Counted from the stretch's first letter, positions 51,425-59,578 are shown. The stretch is 64,000 bases of DNA from Ammoniphilus sp. CFH 90114 (GCF_004123195.1 NZ_SDLI01000002.1:270913-334912); one strand, 5' to 3'. Numbers and translations: made by a program. The notes: a model not told the origin generated them from the letters alone.

Positions 51425-51652
51425 ATGAGCAAAAAAATAATGGAACAAATCATAACGCTATTTACTGCAGGTTTCGGTGTTATTGCTGCACTTGCATGGA
51501 ATGAAGCTGTTCAATCCTTATTTGATAGGTGGTTTTTATTCCCTTCTGATACGGTGAAGGCTAAATTTTTTTATGCTATTACAGTTACAATTATTGCAGT
51601 TCTTATTACTAGTCTTTTCGCAGGGTTGAGGCAAAAGCAAGATGATGAATAG
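51425..51652 (+). CDS. Small DUF5654-like membrane protein
   Basis: A 75-residue protein with two hydrophobic helices (IITLFTAGFGVIAALAWNEAVQ and FFYAITVTIIAVLITSLFAGL) and a short basic/acidic tail. The LAWNEAVQSLFD motif after the first helix is what I recall of the DUF5654 family. ATG 51425 has GAGGTG eight bases before it. It follows the selenoprotein gene by 70 bases without a clear terminator, so it may be the last gene of that transcript. Function unknown. Confidence 0.65.
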   Translation: MSKKIMEQIITLFTAGFGVIAALAWNEAVQSLFDRWFLFPSDTVKAKFFYAITVTIIAVLITSLFAGLRQKQDDE

Positions 51653-51654
51653 AA

Positions 51655-51682
51655 AAGACTCCTGATGAATCAGGAGTCTAAA
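51655..51682. terminator. Bidirectional terminator
   Basis: AGACTCCTGA and TCAGGAGTCT pair around TGAA, flanked by AAA and TAAATT, between convergent small genes. Confidence 0.75.
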
Positions 51683-51865
51683 TTAGTTGTTCATTAAGCC
51701 TTTGATTCCTTCCCAAACAAGTGCACCAGAAAAAACGAGGATCGCGACTATTGATACAACTTCAAAAAATGGATTTAAGTCAGACAAGAAAGTACCTGTG
51801 AAGGTAGTTGAGGAAATAGCTAATCCAGCTACTAAACCCCCCACGTAAGACCAGAGTCTATTCAT
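51683..51865 (-). CDS. Small membrane protein, 60 aa
   Basis: A 60-residue protein with two hydrophobic stretches (VGGLVAGLAISSTTF and VVSIVAILVFSGALVWEGI). The start at 51865 has GAGGAGGGAATT upstream, a strong ribosome site. No family is recognised. It is convergent with the DUF5654-like gene and shares its terminator. Confidence 0.6.
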   Translation of the reverse strand: MNRLWSYVGGLVAGLAISSTTFTGTFLSDLNPFFEVVSIVAILVFSGALVWEGIKGLMNN

Positions 51866-52055
51866 TAGAATTCCCTCCTCTCTATGAATCTATTAGTAAT
51901 GTATGAAGCTTGATCATTCGAAGAATGGGTAGAAGTCTGTAAGTAAGAGTACATTTTGTTGGAGTAAAAAAAGCCGATCATAAGATCAAACAATTATGAG
52001 ATGAGTTTGAAACATGCTATAATGGGCTCAAATGAAATGTTGAAAGGATAATTAC

Positions 52056-52277
52056 ATGTCACCATTAGTTTTGAATTTGCTTCCCTTGATCCTCGTTATT
52101 GCAGGAATTATTTTAAGGTATTCTGGATTGCCAGACGTCATTGGATTCCTTCTTGTTACGGCGGGATTTGGTATTATGGTTTTTAGAAAGTGGATGGATA
52201 AAGAGGCACCGACTTTTACAAAGTACTTGTATACAAGCTTTCTTGTTCTATACATTTATTTGTTTATTGCCGGTTAG
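52056..52277 (+). CDS. Small membrane protein, 73 aa
   Basis: A 73-residue protein with about three hydrophobic segments: LPLILVIAGIILRYSG, VIGFLLVTAGFGIMVFRKW and YLYTSFLVLYIYLFIAG. ATG 52056 has GAAAGGA upstream. No family is recognised. It is convergent with another small membrane protein gene and both use a shared strong terminator. Confidence 0.55.
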   Translation: MSPLVLNLLPLILVIAGIILRYSGLPDVIGFLLVTAGFGIMVFRKWMDKEAPTFTKYLYTSFLVLYIYLFIAG

Positions 52278-52329
52278 TAAGTAAATTGCAGGAATCTAAG
52301 TTCGCTTTACATATACATAACTACTTTAG

Positions 52330-52362
52330 AAAAACGCCTCGGAAAACTCCGAGGCGTTTTTC
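52330..52362. terminator. Bidirectional terminator
   Basis: AAAACGCCTCGGA and TCCGAGGCGTTTT pair fully around AAAC, with T-run to the right. Confidence 0.9.
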
Positions 52363-52373
52363 TTACATTGAAT

Positions 52374-52661
52374 CTACAATTTCCTCTTTATAGCAGATAG
52401 ATACCTGACCAACACCGCTAAACTAGCACCAAAATAGGCAATGAGCAGAATCCATCCCGTGGGATCAAGACCCGTCATGTTGGCAATAAGAAAGAGAGGA
52501 AAAATATAAAAAACAAAGTCTTTGAGGTACTCAAGGATAATGTCAGCGGAAAAGTACTTTCTTTTCAAGGCACGATAGCTTGCTACGATAAAATCAACCA
52601 TCATGACTCCTAACACAGCCCACATGGCATAAAGCATTAAACCTCCCAGTGAAAACGACAT
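52374..52661 (-). CDS. Holin-like small membrane protein, 95 aa
   Basis: A 95-residue protein with three hydrophobic helices (GLMLYAMWAVLGVMMVDFIVASY, DFVFYIFPLFLIANMTG, WILLIAYFGASLAVLVRYL) and a basic C-terminus. The layout, with a basic loop after helix one, is like small holin-type or DUF membrane proteins, but no family motif is sure. The upstream ribosome site is GGGGGTTT-type on the leftward strand. No lysis genes are nearby, so a phage role is not supported. Confidence 0.6.
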   Translation of the reverse strand: MSFSLGGLMLYAMWAVLGVMMVDFIVASYRALKRKYFSADIILEYLKDFVFYIFPLFLIANMTGLDPTGWILLIAYFGASLAVLVRYLSAIKRKL

Positions 52662-52767
52662 GTTAAAACCCCCTTTCTACCATGAAGTATTGTAACACTA
52701 GTTTATTTTATGAAGAAGCAGAGGGTTGGTGTTAGGTAGATATCTATTTTAGGAGACAATAGTAAAA

Positions 52768-52803
52768 GGGCAAGTTCCTATGGTAAAGATAGAAACTTGC
52801 CCT
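52768..52803 (-). terminator. Terminator of the DMT exporter gene
   Basis: AGGGCAAGTT and AACTTGCCCT pair around a 16-base loop. On the leftward strand the stem is followed by TTTACT. Confidence 0.7.
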
Positions 52804-52809
52804 GTAATT

Positions 52810-53787
52810 TCAGGCGCTGACTGTTTGTTTTTGATTTTTAGTACTGTTGCTCTTCCGACGGGAATTGTAGCTATGCAGGACCATACCAATGACTACGAGA
52901 AGCACGCCTATCCAAGAAAGAAGAGGGGGCAGGGCTCCAGAAAGAATAGAGATCTCCCCAATAAGCGTAAAGACAACGGCAAGCGACTGAGTAGCTTCTA
53001 CAGAAGCTAGACGCTGCATATCACCCTTGACCATGTCTGTCGCTTTGAAAAAGAGAACGGTAGCAATGACACCGGAAGCAAGGGCAACAACAAACGATTG
53101 AAAAGTTTGGCTCGAGCTTGGCATTCCTGTATCAACGAAAGCAATAACTGCTAGAAGGATCCATATAGGTAGACTGGCTATGGTCATACCTAATACTCTT
53201 TCGAAGGCATCTAATCGTCCTTCACAAACCTCCATCATTTTGCGGTTACCAAGCGGATAGGCAAAGGAAGCTATAAGTACAGGGATGAGCACCATTAGCA
53301 CTTCGGCAACTGATACGTTCTGGGCGTGTTGGATCTGCATAAGAATGATCCCGGCAAGGATTAATAAGGACATGGATAGTCCCTTCCACGGAATGATTCC
53401 TCTTCTCTTTATTGTACCTCCAGAGGTATGGATGGTCTCATAAAATAGAGGTACAAGTAAAGATCCCGAAATAATCGTTATTTGCCAAGTGCCTGCAATA
53501 AGCCATCCTGGTCCATAAGCCGCTGCAATACAAAGGGGTGCATAAAATAATCCAAATCCAAGGAAACTCCACAGTAACCATGCTTTTGGATTTTTGCGCA
53601 TCTCTTGAATAAGAGTACGAAACTTGCCTCGCAACAGGACGAGGGCTCCAAGTAAAGGTACCATGAAAATAAATCGAAGGGAAGCGGTCCACATCCAACT
53701 TCCTCCAGAAAGATCCATGGATCGATTTAAGACGAAGGTGAAGGCAAAAAAGAAAGCAGCACTGACTCCTAACAAGATAGAGCGCAT
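52810..53787 (-). CDS. DMT-superfamily multidrug resistance efflux transporter
   Basis: A 325-residue protein with ten hydrophobic helices, arranged as two five-helix repeats of the EamA type. The first helix carries SAAFFFAFTFVLNRSMDLSGG, which matches the multidrug-resistance efflux family of Bacillus. Later helices include FVVALASGVIATVLFFKATDMVKGDMQRLASVEATQSLAVVFTL. ATG 53787 is used because GAGGTG is about four bases before it. It has its own terminator. The substrate cannot be told. Confidence 0.8.
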   Translation of the reverse strand: MRSILLGVSAAFFFAFTFVLNRSMDLSGGSWMWTASLRFIFMVPLLGALVLLRGKFRTLIQEMRKNPKAWLLWSFLGFGLFYAPLCIAAAYGPGWLIAGTWQITIISGSLLVPLFYETIHTSGGTIKRRGIIPWKGLSMSLLILAGIILMQIQHAQNVSVAEVLMVLIPVLIASFAYPLGNRKMMEVCEGRLDAFERVLGMTIASLPIWILLAVIAFVDTGMPSSSQTFQSFVVALASGVIATVLFFKATDMVKGDMQRLASVEATQSLAVVFTLIGEISILSGALPPLLSWIGVLLVVIGMVLHSYNSRRKSNSTKNQKQTVSA

Positions 53788-53895
53788 AACACACCTCAAA
53801 CTCTGACAAAATGAAATTCTTTAGTCTAATATATCGCATATGGCAATTAATTGAAATGGTTTCTTTCTGCTAATTCTTAACCTCCAATTTAAAGA

Positions 53896-53922
53896 AAAAC
53901 TGTAGGTCTGATTGACCTACAG
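53896..53922 (-). terminator. Terminator of the BH0509-like gene
   Basis: CTGTAGGTC and GACCTACAG pair around TGATT. The A-rich left flank is the T-run for leftward transcription. Confidence 0.8.
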
Positions 53923-53923
53923 C

Positions 53924-54076
53924 TTAGATATCCCTTTGCAGTTCCACTTCGTAATACACCTTTTCATACATACCCTCAACGTCTGTATCTGTCATATAAA
54001 TAAAGTCATCTGCTCCAACTCCATACAGATTCACAATAAAATTAATCATGTTTTTTCTTTCTTCTCTAGATAACAT
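53924..54076 (-). CDS. BH0509-family small protein, 50 aa
   Basis: A 50-codon gene with start at 54076 and GGGGAGG seven bases upstream. The product (MLSREERKNMINFI at the start, then DDFIYMTDTDVEGMYEKVYYEVE) matches what I recall of the BH0509 family of small Bacillus proteins, where REERKNMI and IYMTD are conserved. It is soluble, acidic and without Cys. It has its own terminator. Function is unknown in the whole family. Confidence 0.7.
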   Translation of the reverse strand: MLSREERKNMINFIVNLYGVGADDFIYMTDTDVEGMYEKVYYEVELQRDI

Positions 54077-54322
54077 ATGAATACCTCCCCATATTGTTAT
54101 AATACAGTTTACTTAATAATATTATATTGTATAACAATGGAAAGTTGCTAAAAATTTTTTAAACTAAGAAGATGGTCTATAGGACCATTTCCTAAAAGAA
54201 GAAGTTTACGATTTGTAAGTTTCATGATATTATTTTAAATCGGTCTTCTGTTATAGGAGAAAAAATAAAGAAGAGCATGGTCTTCTTATTGCACTTCATA
54301 AGAATAAGATAGGTGATGAAAC

Positions 54323-54862
54323 ATGAGCATTTTATTTTATTTACTTTCCATTGTGACGGCAAATGTAGTTACAGCGGCTGTCATGCCCTTTCATCTTGGG
54401 GCCCTTATCATTCCGGCAGGCAGTTTAATTGTTGGCTTGACCTTTATCTTGCGTGACTACGTACAGAAACAGCATGGTAGGGCAAAAACGTACGCGATCA
54501 TTTCCTTTGCTTTAATGCTATCCGCCCTAAGCTCTTATCTTCTAGGGGATACCTTAATTATTGTCTTAGCCTCAGCCATTGCCTTTCTAGTGTCCGAAAC
54601 GACGGATACAGAGATTTATTCCCGTCTCAAGCTTCCCTTTAGTATGAGAGTTTTGTACAGCGGTTTGGTCGGGGGGTTTTTAGATAGTGTACTATTTGTC
54701 ATTATCGGACTTTCACCTTTAGGTGCTGGTTTCTTAACTTGGGAGATGGTACCTTTAGCCATATTAGGTCAAATTCTTGCTAAGTTCCTACTGCAGGGAT
54801 TAGGGGTAATCGTCATTAAGGGCATAGAAAAGAAAACGCTGAATCAGCCATCTTCTGTTTAA
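54323..54862 (+). CDS. VUT-family transporter (YhhQ/queuosine-precursor type)
   Basis: A 179-residue membrane protein with five to six helices. The pattern ANVVTAAVMPFHLGALIIPAGSLIVGLTFILRDYVQKQHG near the N-terminus and VSETTDTEIYSRLKLPFSMRVLYSGLVGGFLDSVLFVIIGL in the middle fits VUT proteins, some of which import queuosine precursors. It is shorter than the standard YhhQ. No preQ1 riboswitch is visible upstream, so the substrate is open. ATG 54323 follows AGGTGATG. A terminator closes it. Confidence 0.8.
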   Translation: MSILFYLLSIVTANVVTAAVMPFHLGALIIPAGSLIVGLTFILRDYVQKQHGRAKTYAIISFALMLSALSSYLLGDTLIIVLASAIAFLVSETTDTEIYSRLKLPFSMRVLYSGLVGGFLDSVLFVIIGLSPLGAGFLTWEMVPLAILGQILAKFLLQGLGVIVIKGIEKKTLNQPSSV

Positions 54863-54886
54863 GACACCCTATATGGGTGTCTTTTC
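54861..54886 (+). terminator. Terminator of the VUT gene
   Basis: AAGACACCC and GGGTGTCTT pair around TATAT, followed by TTC. Its left arm overlaps the gene stop. Confidence 0.75.
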
Positions 54887-54925
54887 ATGTAAAGGAAAAA
54901 AAATACATTAACACGATTAAGCGGG

Positions 54926-54977
54926 TTGACCATCTGGGATAAGTGTAGTAGTATTAGGTTCGTAAATAATAAGATTT
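54926..54977 (+). promoter_or_regulatory. Promoter and candidate Zur box before the zinc-binding lipoprotein
   Basis: TTGACC at 54926-54931 and TAGTAT at 54949-54954 are 17 bases apart. Just downstream, 54957-54977 resembles the Bacillus Zur box (AAATCGTAAT-N-ATTACGATTT) at 15 of 20 fixed positions, including TCGTAA and GATTT. Repression by zinc-loaded Zur is inferred. Confidence 0.5.
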
Positions 54978-55020
54978 CCGTTTTAGTGGAAGCGTTAATG
55001 GAGAAGGGGGGTTGTCACTA

Positions 55021-56112
55021 ATGAAAAGACCATTTCTTGGATTGTTTACAGTCCTATTTTCATTAGGGATGTTATTATCTGCATGTGGAACAGCAACGAA
55101 ACCGGAGGAAAGCACATTAGCGAATACGGAGCCGGTAGTAGATAGTAAGATTAAGGTGTACACCACATTGTTTGCTCTAACCGATTTCGCTCAAAGCATT
55201 GCAGGGGACAAAGCGATCATAGAAAATATTGTCCCCGCAGGAGTAGAGCCACATGATTTCGAGCCAACCGCTAAGGATATGATTAAACTTAATGAGGCGA
55301 ATGTTTTTATCTATAACGGTGCTGGCTTTGAAGGATGGACTGATAAAGCTCTTCAATCGCTAGAGAATAAAGACTTAATTGTCGTAGATGCTAGCAAGGA
55401 TATCGAATTAGTAAGAGCAGTAGATCATGATGAAAACCATGGACATGAAGAGCACGCGAAAGCGGAGGATCATGGACATGAAGAGCATGCGAAAGCGGAA
55501 GAACATGGACATGAAGAGCATGCGAAAGAGGAAGATCACGGACATGAAGAGCATGCCAGTGAAGGAGATCATGACCACGGAGAATTTGATCCGCACATCT
55601 GGCTTGATCCATTAAAAGCAAAGAAACAAGCGGAGCTTATTAAAGATGCATTGATAAAAGCGGACCCAGCTAACAAAGAGTATTATGAAGGGAATTTCCA
55701 AACATTAAACACACAATTCGATGAACTGGATGCTGCTTTTAAGGATTTAGTTGCTCATTCCCACCATAAGGAAATTGTAGTTTCCCATGCAGCGTTCGGT
55801 TATCTCACTCATGCTTATGGGTTGAAACAAATTGCGATTTCTGGCTTAAGTCCTTCTAATGAGCCGTCTCAGCAACAATTAAAGAACATTATTGATGAAG
55901 CTAGAGAGCATGAAATCAAAAATATTTTATTTGACTCTCTTGTATCAGGAAAAGTAGCTGAGGTTGTGAAACATGAGGTGGGCGCCGAAGCTCTAACCCT
56001 TAATACCCTTGAAAATCTAACACAAGAAGAATTATCCCAAGGAAAGAATTACTTCAGTGTCATGAAGGATAACATAGAAACCTTGAAGCAAGCTTTAGAG
56101 TATAAGAAATAA
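55021..56112 (+). CDS. Zinc ABC transporter binding lipoprotein (ZnuA/AdcA-like)
   Basis: A 363-residue cluster A-I metal-binding lipoprotein (lipobox LSAC). The first lobe contains AGVEPHDFEPTAKDM (His ligand), and the acidic/His-rich loop (about residues 137-186) has four 11-residue repeats. DPHIWLDP follows, then VVSHAAFGYLTHAYGLKQ and FDSLVSGKVAEVVKHEVG. His ligands and a His-rich loop mark zinc rather than manganese members. ATG 55021 has AAGGGGGG about ten bases upstream. No ZnuB or ZnuC gene follows, so it must serve a permease encoded elsewhere. A possible Zur box lies upstream. Confidence 0.9.
   Translation: MKRPFLGLFTVLFSLGMLLSACGTATKPEESTLANTEPVVDSKIKVYTTLFALTDFAQSIAGDKAIIENIVPAGVEPHDFEPTAKDMIKLNEANVFIYNGAGFEGWTDKALQSLENKDLIVVDASKDIELVRAVDHDENHGHEEHAKAEDHGHEEHAKAEEHGHEEHAKEEDHGHEEHASEGDHDHGEFDPHIWLDPLKAKKQAELIKDALIKADPANKEYYEGNFQTLNTQFDELDAAFKDLVAHSHHKEIVVSHAAFGYLTHAYGLKQIAISGLSPSNEPSQQQLKNIIDEAREHEIKNILFDSLVSGKVAEVVKHEVGAEALTLNTLENLTQEELSQGKNYFSVMKDNIETLKQALEYKK
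55438..55569 (+). repeat. Four 33-bp in-gene repeats coding His-rich 11-mers
   Basis: Four tandem copies of 33 bases (55438, 55471, 55504, 55537) encode HGHEEHAKAED-like units in the zinc-binding lipoprotein. The period is a multiple of three, so copy number can change without frameshift. Copies 2 and 3 are most alike. Confidence 0.92.
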
Positions 56113-56115
56113 TGC

Positions 56116-56150
56116 TAAAAACTAGTCTCGTTAGAGGCTAGTTTTTTTGT
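56116..56150 (+). terminator. Terminator of the zinc-binding lipoprotein gene
   Basis: AAAAACTAGTCTC and GAGGCTAGTTTTT pair (one G-U-type position) around GTTA, followed by a T-run. Confidence 0.88.
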
Positions 56151-56247
56151 TTTGACTAGAGTGAAGTTGAACAGTATAATTAACAAATAGTAATAATTTC
56201 GTTTTAACTACATGAGTATCATGTAAGGAAAGCGAGGAGGGACTAGG

Positions 56248-56655
56248 GTGAGTAAGGCTCTTTTTTTGAGGGAAATGGGAAATCTGTATGAACAAGTGAA
56301 AGAAAAGGGGATTACAACAAGTCAACTTTTGCAACATATCCAAAATACGATCTCTCTTCCGAAAGAAGAGGGGTGGAAGGCCTTAGAGGAATTATTCATA
56401 GATTTACATCTGGTGAACGTAAAGAAGATCCCGCAGTGTTATGGATACGAAGTGACGGCCTCCCGAATAGATGGGGTTGAATTTCATATTTATTTTGAAG
56501 AAATAACGCCAAAATTAACGTTGATTATGTACAATAGCAATCGAGAACCATGGGGCTACGAGGAAAGGATCTTCAGGAATTCTCGGGAGTTAGGACCTTG
56601 GTTAAGGCGGACAATCAACCGTTTCTTAGAGTCATATGATGAAAAAGCTGTCTGA
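56248..56655 (+). CDS. Hypothetical protein, 135 aa
   Basis: A 135-residue soluble acidic protein starting at GTG 56248 with GAGGAGGGA upstream. It has a helical N-terminal half (EMGNLYEQVKEKGITTSQLLQHIQNTI) and a beta-type middle (YGYEVTASRIDGVEFHIYFEEITPKLTLIMYNSN). No catalytic motif or membrane segment is visible and I recognise no family. It sits between two zinc-regulon genes but shows no Zur box of its own that I can see. Its stop lies in the shared terminator stem with the L31 gene. Confidence 0.65.
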   Translation: MSKALFLREMGNLYEQVKEKGITTSQLLQHIQNTISLPKEEGWKALEELFIDLHLVNVKKIPQCYGYEVTASRIDGVEFHIYFEEITPKLTLIMYNSNREPWGYEERIFRNSRELGPWLRRTINRFLESYDEKAV

Positions 56656-56677
56656 CGAGGTCAGACAGCTTTTTTTA
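56642..56677. terminator. Bidirectional terminator
   Basis: AAAAGCTGTCTGAC and GTCAGACAGCTTTT pair around GAG with T-run, overlapping the 3-prime ends of both convergent genes. Confidence 0.88.
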
Positions 56678-56923
56678 TTTCTTAAGTTTATACCTTTCCA
56701 TAAACTTGCTTACTCTTCCACCTGTGTCGATGGTCTTTTGCTTTCCGGTGTAGAAAGGATGAGAAGCAGAGCTAATCTCCACTTTAATGAGAGGGTAGGT
56801 ATGGCCATCTTCCCATTGAATCGTTTCGTTGGAATGTTTGGTTGATGCACTTAGGAATTTGTAATCTGATGTAATGTCCCAGAATACAACGGGTTGAAAT
56901 TTCGGATGGATTCCTTTTTTCAT
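56675..56923 (-). CDS. rpmE2: Ribosomal protein L31, type B (zinc-free)
   Basis: An 82-residue large-subunit protein. The type B pattern is clear ([16 protein letters not shown] at the start, [30 protein letters not shown] at the end). It contains no Cys, so it does not bind zinc and can replace the zinc-binding type A L31 when zinc is short, releasing stored zinc. In Bacillus this gene is repressed by Zur. A close Zur-box match lies 40-60 bases before its start. The start at 56923 has AAAGGAGAT upstream. Confidence 0.93.
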   Translation of the reverse strand: MKKGIHPKFQPVVFWDITSDYKFLSASTKHSNETIQWEDGHTYPLIKVEISSASHPFYTGKQKTIDTGGRVSKFMERYKLKK

Positions 56924-56962
56924 GTAGTAACATCTCCTTTAGAATGATTTCTAATTTAAATT

Positions 56963-56983
56963 ATATCATAATTATTCCGATTT
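56963..56983 (-). promoter_or_regulatory. Zur box upstream of rpmE2
   Basis: Read on the minus strand, AAATCGGAAT-A-ATTATGATAT matches the Bacillus Zur consensus at all but three fixed positions. It precedes the L31 type B start by 40 bases and overlaps an AT-rich promoter (TATAAT-like at TGATATAAT). Confidence 0.75.
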
Positions 56984-57000
56984 AACAAAAGAATAAATTG

Positions 57001-58173
57001 TTATGTAGCTTGTAAAATACGTTCGGCTGCTCGTCTTGCTCCAGCGATATTCCGTGAAACCGGCCCTATTTCTAGTTCGGCTAGCGGCCCCATGACAAAA
57101 AGTCCATCTGTCCATTCTAGGTTTACGGATGAAACTATAGGATAGCCACAAACGCCGCAGCGCATATTTTGTTCACGCAGAGTAGGTTCTAGCCAATCCA
57201 TCCCCGGCGGAGAAGTGTGAAAACCTGTAGCTAACATGACAGAACCAGCCAAGACTTCGGATTGGTCTGTAAATTGAAATAAAACCTGCCCTCCAAGGAT
57301 TTGAGTGTTTTCTACTTGATTCGTTAAGATAGATAGATTCCCTAATTTTTGCTCCTTCATAAGAGCTAAGTAAAGCTCAGTAGGCATGGAGCCCCGATGT
57401 CGAGCAGACAGAATCATCTGTCTTCGTTTCTGAAAGTCCTTAATTGTGCGATAGGGATTCATATTCTTCGGACCTAGCCAGGCAGGATCAGAATCAAATT
57501 GGTGGATGCGGAGTTCATGTCTTGTTACTAGCGTTATTTGGCCCGGATACAGCTTGCATAATCGTATGGCGGTATGCGCAGCACTAATTCCACCCCCAAC
57601 AAGGACGATGGGTGGTGTAAGGGATGTAAAGTCGGTAGGAGCCTTACTAAATATATGATACACCTGACCACCATCATCCTTCGCTTTAGTCGCCCATTCA
57701 GGCCAATGAGGATGCTCACTTAAACCCATGGCAAGGACAACATGCTTACTTTCGATTTCCTTTCCATTGTCTAATACTACACACCAGTAATCTTTCTTAC
57801 GGATCATTCCAGCAGCTTTTCCCTTGATCCATGCAGATGGTATCTCTAATTCTCCAAGGACGTCTCTAGAGTGCTCATTGAAGAGTTCAAGCGAGGGTCG
57901 GTCATAGGGTAAGGTGAAGGCTGCAGCGAAACGACTTCTTTCCTTTTTGGCATATCTCTCAAGAGCAAAGGGCTCTACGTCAAGATGATGTATGGAAGGA
58001 GAACGAAGAAAAGGCATTTCCAAAATAGAAGTATTTTGGATCCACTTATGAAGTGGGTTTTGATGAGGATCGATAATTCCTAACTGCTGTATGCTCGTTT
58101 TCTTATGACGCAGGAGATAAGTAGCCAAAGTACATCCTTGTATTCCCCCACCGATGATTAACCAATCTAGCAT
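57001..58173 (-). CDS. FAD/NAD(P)-binding oxidoreductase, possible zinc-regulon member
   Basis: A 390-residue flavoprotein-like enzyme. The FAD motif WLIIGGGIQGCTLATYLL is at the N-terminus and a second nucleotide motif PPIVLVGGGISAAHTAIRL lies near residue 190, as in lysine/ornithine N-monooxygenase-like and Trk-like flavoproteins. A final LATGFHTSPPG segment precedes MRCGVCGYPIV. The substrate is unknown. Related genes lie near zinc-starvation genes in other Bacillales as I recall. The start at 58173 has AAGGAG upstream and a candidate Zur box lies 20 bases before it. Confidence 0.75.
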   Translation of the reverse strand: MLDWLIIGGGIQGCTLATYLLRHKKTSIQQLGIIDPHQNPLHKWIQNTSILEMPFLRSPSIHHLDVEPFALERYAKKERSRFAAAFTLPYDRPSLELFNEHSRDVLGELEIPSAWIKGKAAGMIRKKDYWCVVLDNGKEIESKHVVLAMGLSEHPHWPEWATKAKDDGGQVYHIFSKAPTDFTSLTPPIVLVGGGISAAHTAIRLCKLYPGQITLVTRHELRIHQFDSDPAWLGPKNMNPYRTIKDFQKRRQMILSARHRGSMPTELYLALMKEQKLGNLSILTNQVENTQILGGQVLFQFTDQSEVLAGSVMLATGFHTSPPGMDWLEPTLREQNMRCGVCGYPIVSSVNLEWTDGLFVMGPLAELEIGPVSRNIAGARRAAERILQAT

Positions 58174-58192
58174 TGTTTCAACTCCTTATGGT

Positions 58193-58213
58193 AATACGTA
58201 ACAATTATTATTT
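58193..58213 (-). promoter_or_regulatory. Candidate Zur box before the FAD protein gene
   Basis: AATACGTAAC-A-ATTATTATTT matches the Zur consensus at about 15-16 of 20 fixed positions, with the central CGTAA...ATTA kept. It is close to the translation start, where it would block early transcription. Confidence 0.45.
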
Positions 58214-58276
58214 TTAAAGATAAATATACTCAATTCACTTTCTTTTAATCAACTGTTATTTCTTCTACATTATTGG

Positions 58277-58337
58277 TTGACTTAGTCTTACGCTTATAGT
58301 ACCATAAAAAAACATCAAATCGAAATCATTTTGATTT
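58277..58337 (+). promoter_or_regulatory. Promoter and Zur box of the L33/GTPase genes
   Basis: TTGACT at 58277-58282 and TACCAT at 58300-58305 are 17 bases apart. The Zur box at 58317-58337 (AAATCG...GATTT, centre AATCATT) differs from consensus at three of 20 positions and overlaps the expected start site, a repressing position. Confidence 0.75.
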
Positions 58338-58362
58338 AAGTAAAATCAAGGAGGAAAAGAAG

Positions 58363-58512
58363 ATGCGCGTAACGGTTACCCTAGCTTGTACAGAATGTGG
58401 AGATCGCAATTATACAACTACGAAGAATAAAAGAAAGCACCCTGATCGTATGGAGCTTCGCAAGTTTTGTCCAAGATTAAACAAGTATACGATTCATAAA
58501 GAAACTCGCTAA
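58363..58512 (+). CDS. rpmG: Ribosomal protein L33, zinc site incomplete
   Basis: A 49-residue L33 ([17 protein letters not shown] at the start, IHKETR at the end). The zinc-binding form has two C-x2-C pairs. Here the first pair is complete (Cys9, Cys12), but the second reads FCPRLNK, with Cys36 and Leu39, so one ligand is lost. Zinc-independent L33 copies replace the zinc form in zinc starvation. The gene has AAGGAGG nine bases upstream and a good Zur box in its promoter, supporting that role. Confidence 0.93.
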   Translation: MRVTVTLACTECGDRNYTTTKNKRKHPDRMELRKFCPRLNKYTIHKETR

Positions 58513-58523
58513 TTAATGAAGAG

Positions 58524-58551
58524 ACTCCGCGATCAGTAAAGCGGAGTTTTT
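58524..58551 (+). terminator. Terminator/attenuator between L33 and GTPase genes
   Basis: ACTCCGC and GCGGAGT pair around GATCAGTAAA, followed by TTTTG. Since the GTPase gene has no evident promoter of its own, it may act as partial terminator. Confidence 0.75.
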
Positions 58552-58621
58552 GCATGTACAGAGTTCTTGCATTTCTCCCGTATTACCGATAGGATGGACA
58601 GAAAAAAGGATGAATCTTGCA

Positions 58622-59578
58622 ATGAAATCAAAGGTGAACGTATATATACTAACTGGGTTCCTTGGGAGTGGAAAAAGTACACTCCTAGCAAGGCTTCTCG
58701 CCAATGAGAAAGCCCAGGGCAACAAAGTCGGAGTGATAATGAATGAATTGGGAGAGATTAGTATTGATTCTTCCATTGTTCCAGGTGACGCTCCTCTAAA
58801 GGAGTTACTGGGTGGTTGTATTTGCTGCAGTATTCAAGGTGAGTTGTCTTTACAGCTATCCCAGATGCTCGGAGAGTATGAACTGGATTCTATTTATATC
58901 GAAGCAACAGGGGCAGCTCATCCGATGGAGATTATCCATGCTTGTTCACATCCAACATTTTCCTATAAGGTCCATATACAAGCGGTTATTTCTATGGTTG
59001 ATGCGAAGCAGTGGAGCGAACGGGCAACTCTTAAACCAAAGGTAACAAAGCTAATTGAAGACCAGGTGAAATATGCTGATGTGCTGATCATTAATAAAAT
59101 AGATAAAGTAGACCCATCGGGGTGGCAGGGTATTGAAAAGGATGTGGCAACTCTTAATCCGAAAGCTTACATATTACCAACGCAATACGCTTCAGTAGAT
59201 CCCAACTTCCTTCAGGGAGTTAGCCATAAAGGAAAAACGGTTGACGGGTATACGCCGGCACATGTTCAACACTCTCTACATTTACGTACATTTTCTAGAG
59301 AGCTAGAAGGGCCGGTAGATCGCCTCCGTTTTGAATCTTGGATGAAAAATCTACCGGGTACGATATATAGAGGGAAAGGTTTTCTCCAATTGACTGAATC
59401 ACCTGGACTTTTCTCCTACCAATTCGCGTACGGGGAATCCATGTTTGTGCCTTTCCAATCGGAAAGACCCATTCAACCTGTAATCGTGATAATTGGAGAG
59501 GACTTGGAGCATGAGCGTATGGAAAAAGAGTTACGAGAATTGCAACAGCTACGCTCTGTAGATCAATATAGATATTAA
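58622..59578 (+). CDS. COG0523-family GTPase (zinc metallochaperone-like, YciC group)
   Basis: A 318-residue G3E-family GTPase. Walker A is LTGFLGSGKSTLL near the start, the metal-binding C-x-C-C motif is in GGCICCSIQGELSL near residue 65, and the base-recognition motif is NKID near residue 150. A C-terminal CobW-like domain follows (from LHLRTFSRELEG). Zur-regulated members move zinc to client enzymes in shortage. ATG 58622 is used because ATG 58610 nearly touches the AAAAAAGG ribosome site; this is uncertain. It lies just after the Zur-boxed L33 gene. Confidence 0.88.
   Translation: MKSKVNVYILTGFLGSGKSTLLARLLANEKAQGNKVGVIMNELGEISIDSSIVPGDAPLKELLGGCICCSIQGELSLQLSQMLGEYELDSIYIEATGAAHPMEIIHACSHPTFSYKVHIQAVISMVDAKQWSERATLKPKVTKLIEDQVKYADVLIINKIDKVDPSGWQGIEKDVATLNPKAYILPTQYASVDPNFLQGVSHKGKTVDGYTPAHVQHSLHLRTFSRELEGPVDRLRFESWMKNLPGTIYRGKGFLQLTESPGLFSYQFAYGESMFVPFQSERPIQPVIVIIGEDLEHERMEKELRELQQLRSVDQYRY

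Noticed and set aside
52374..52661. Prophage holin
   Set aside because: Size and helices are holin-like but there is no endolysin, structural gene or integrase nearby.
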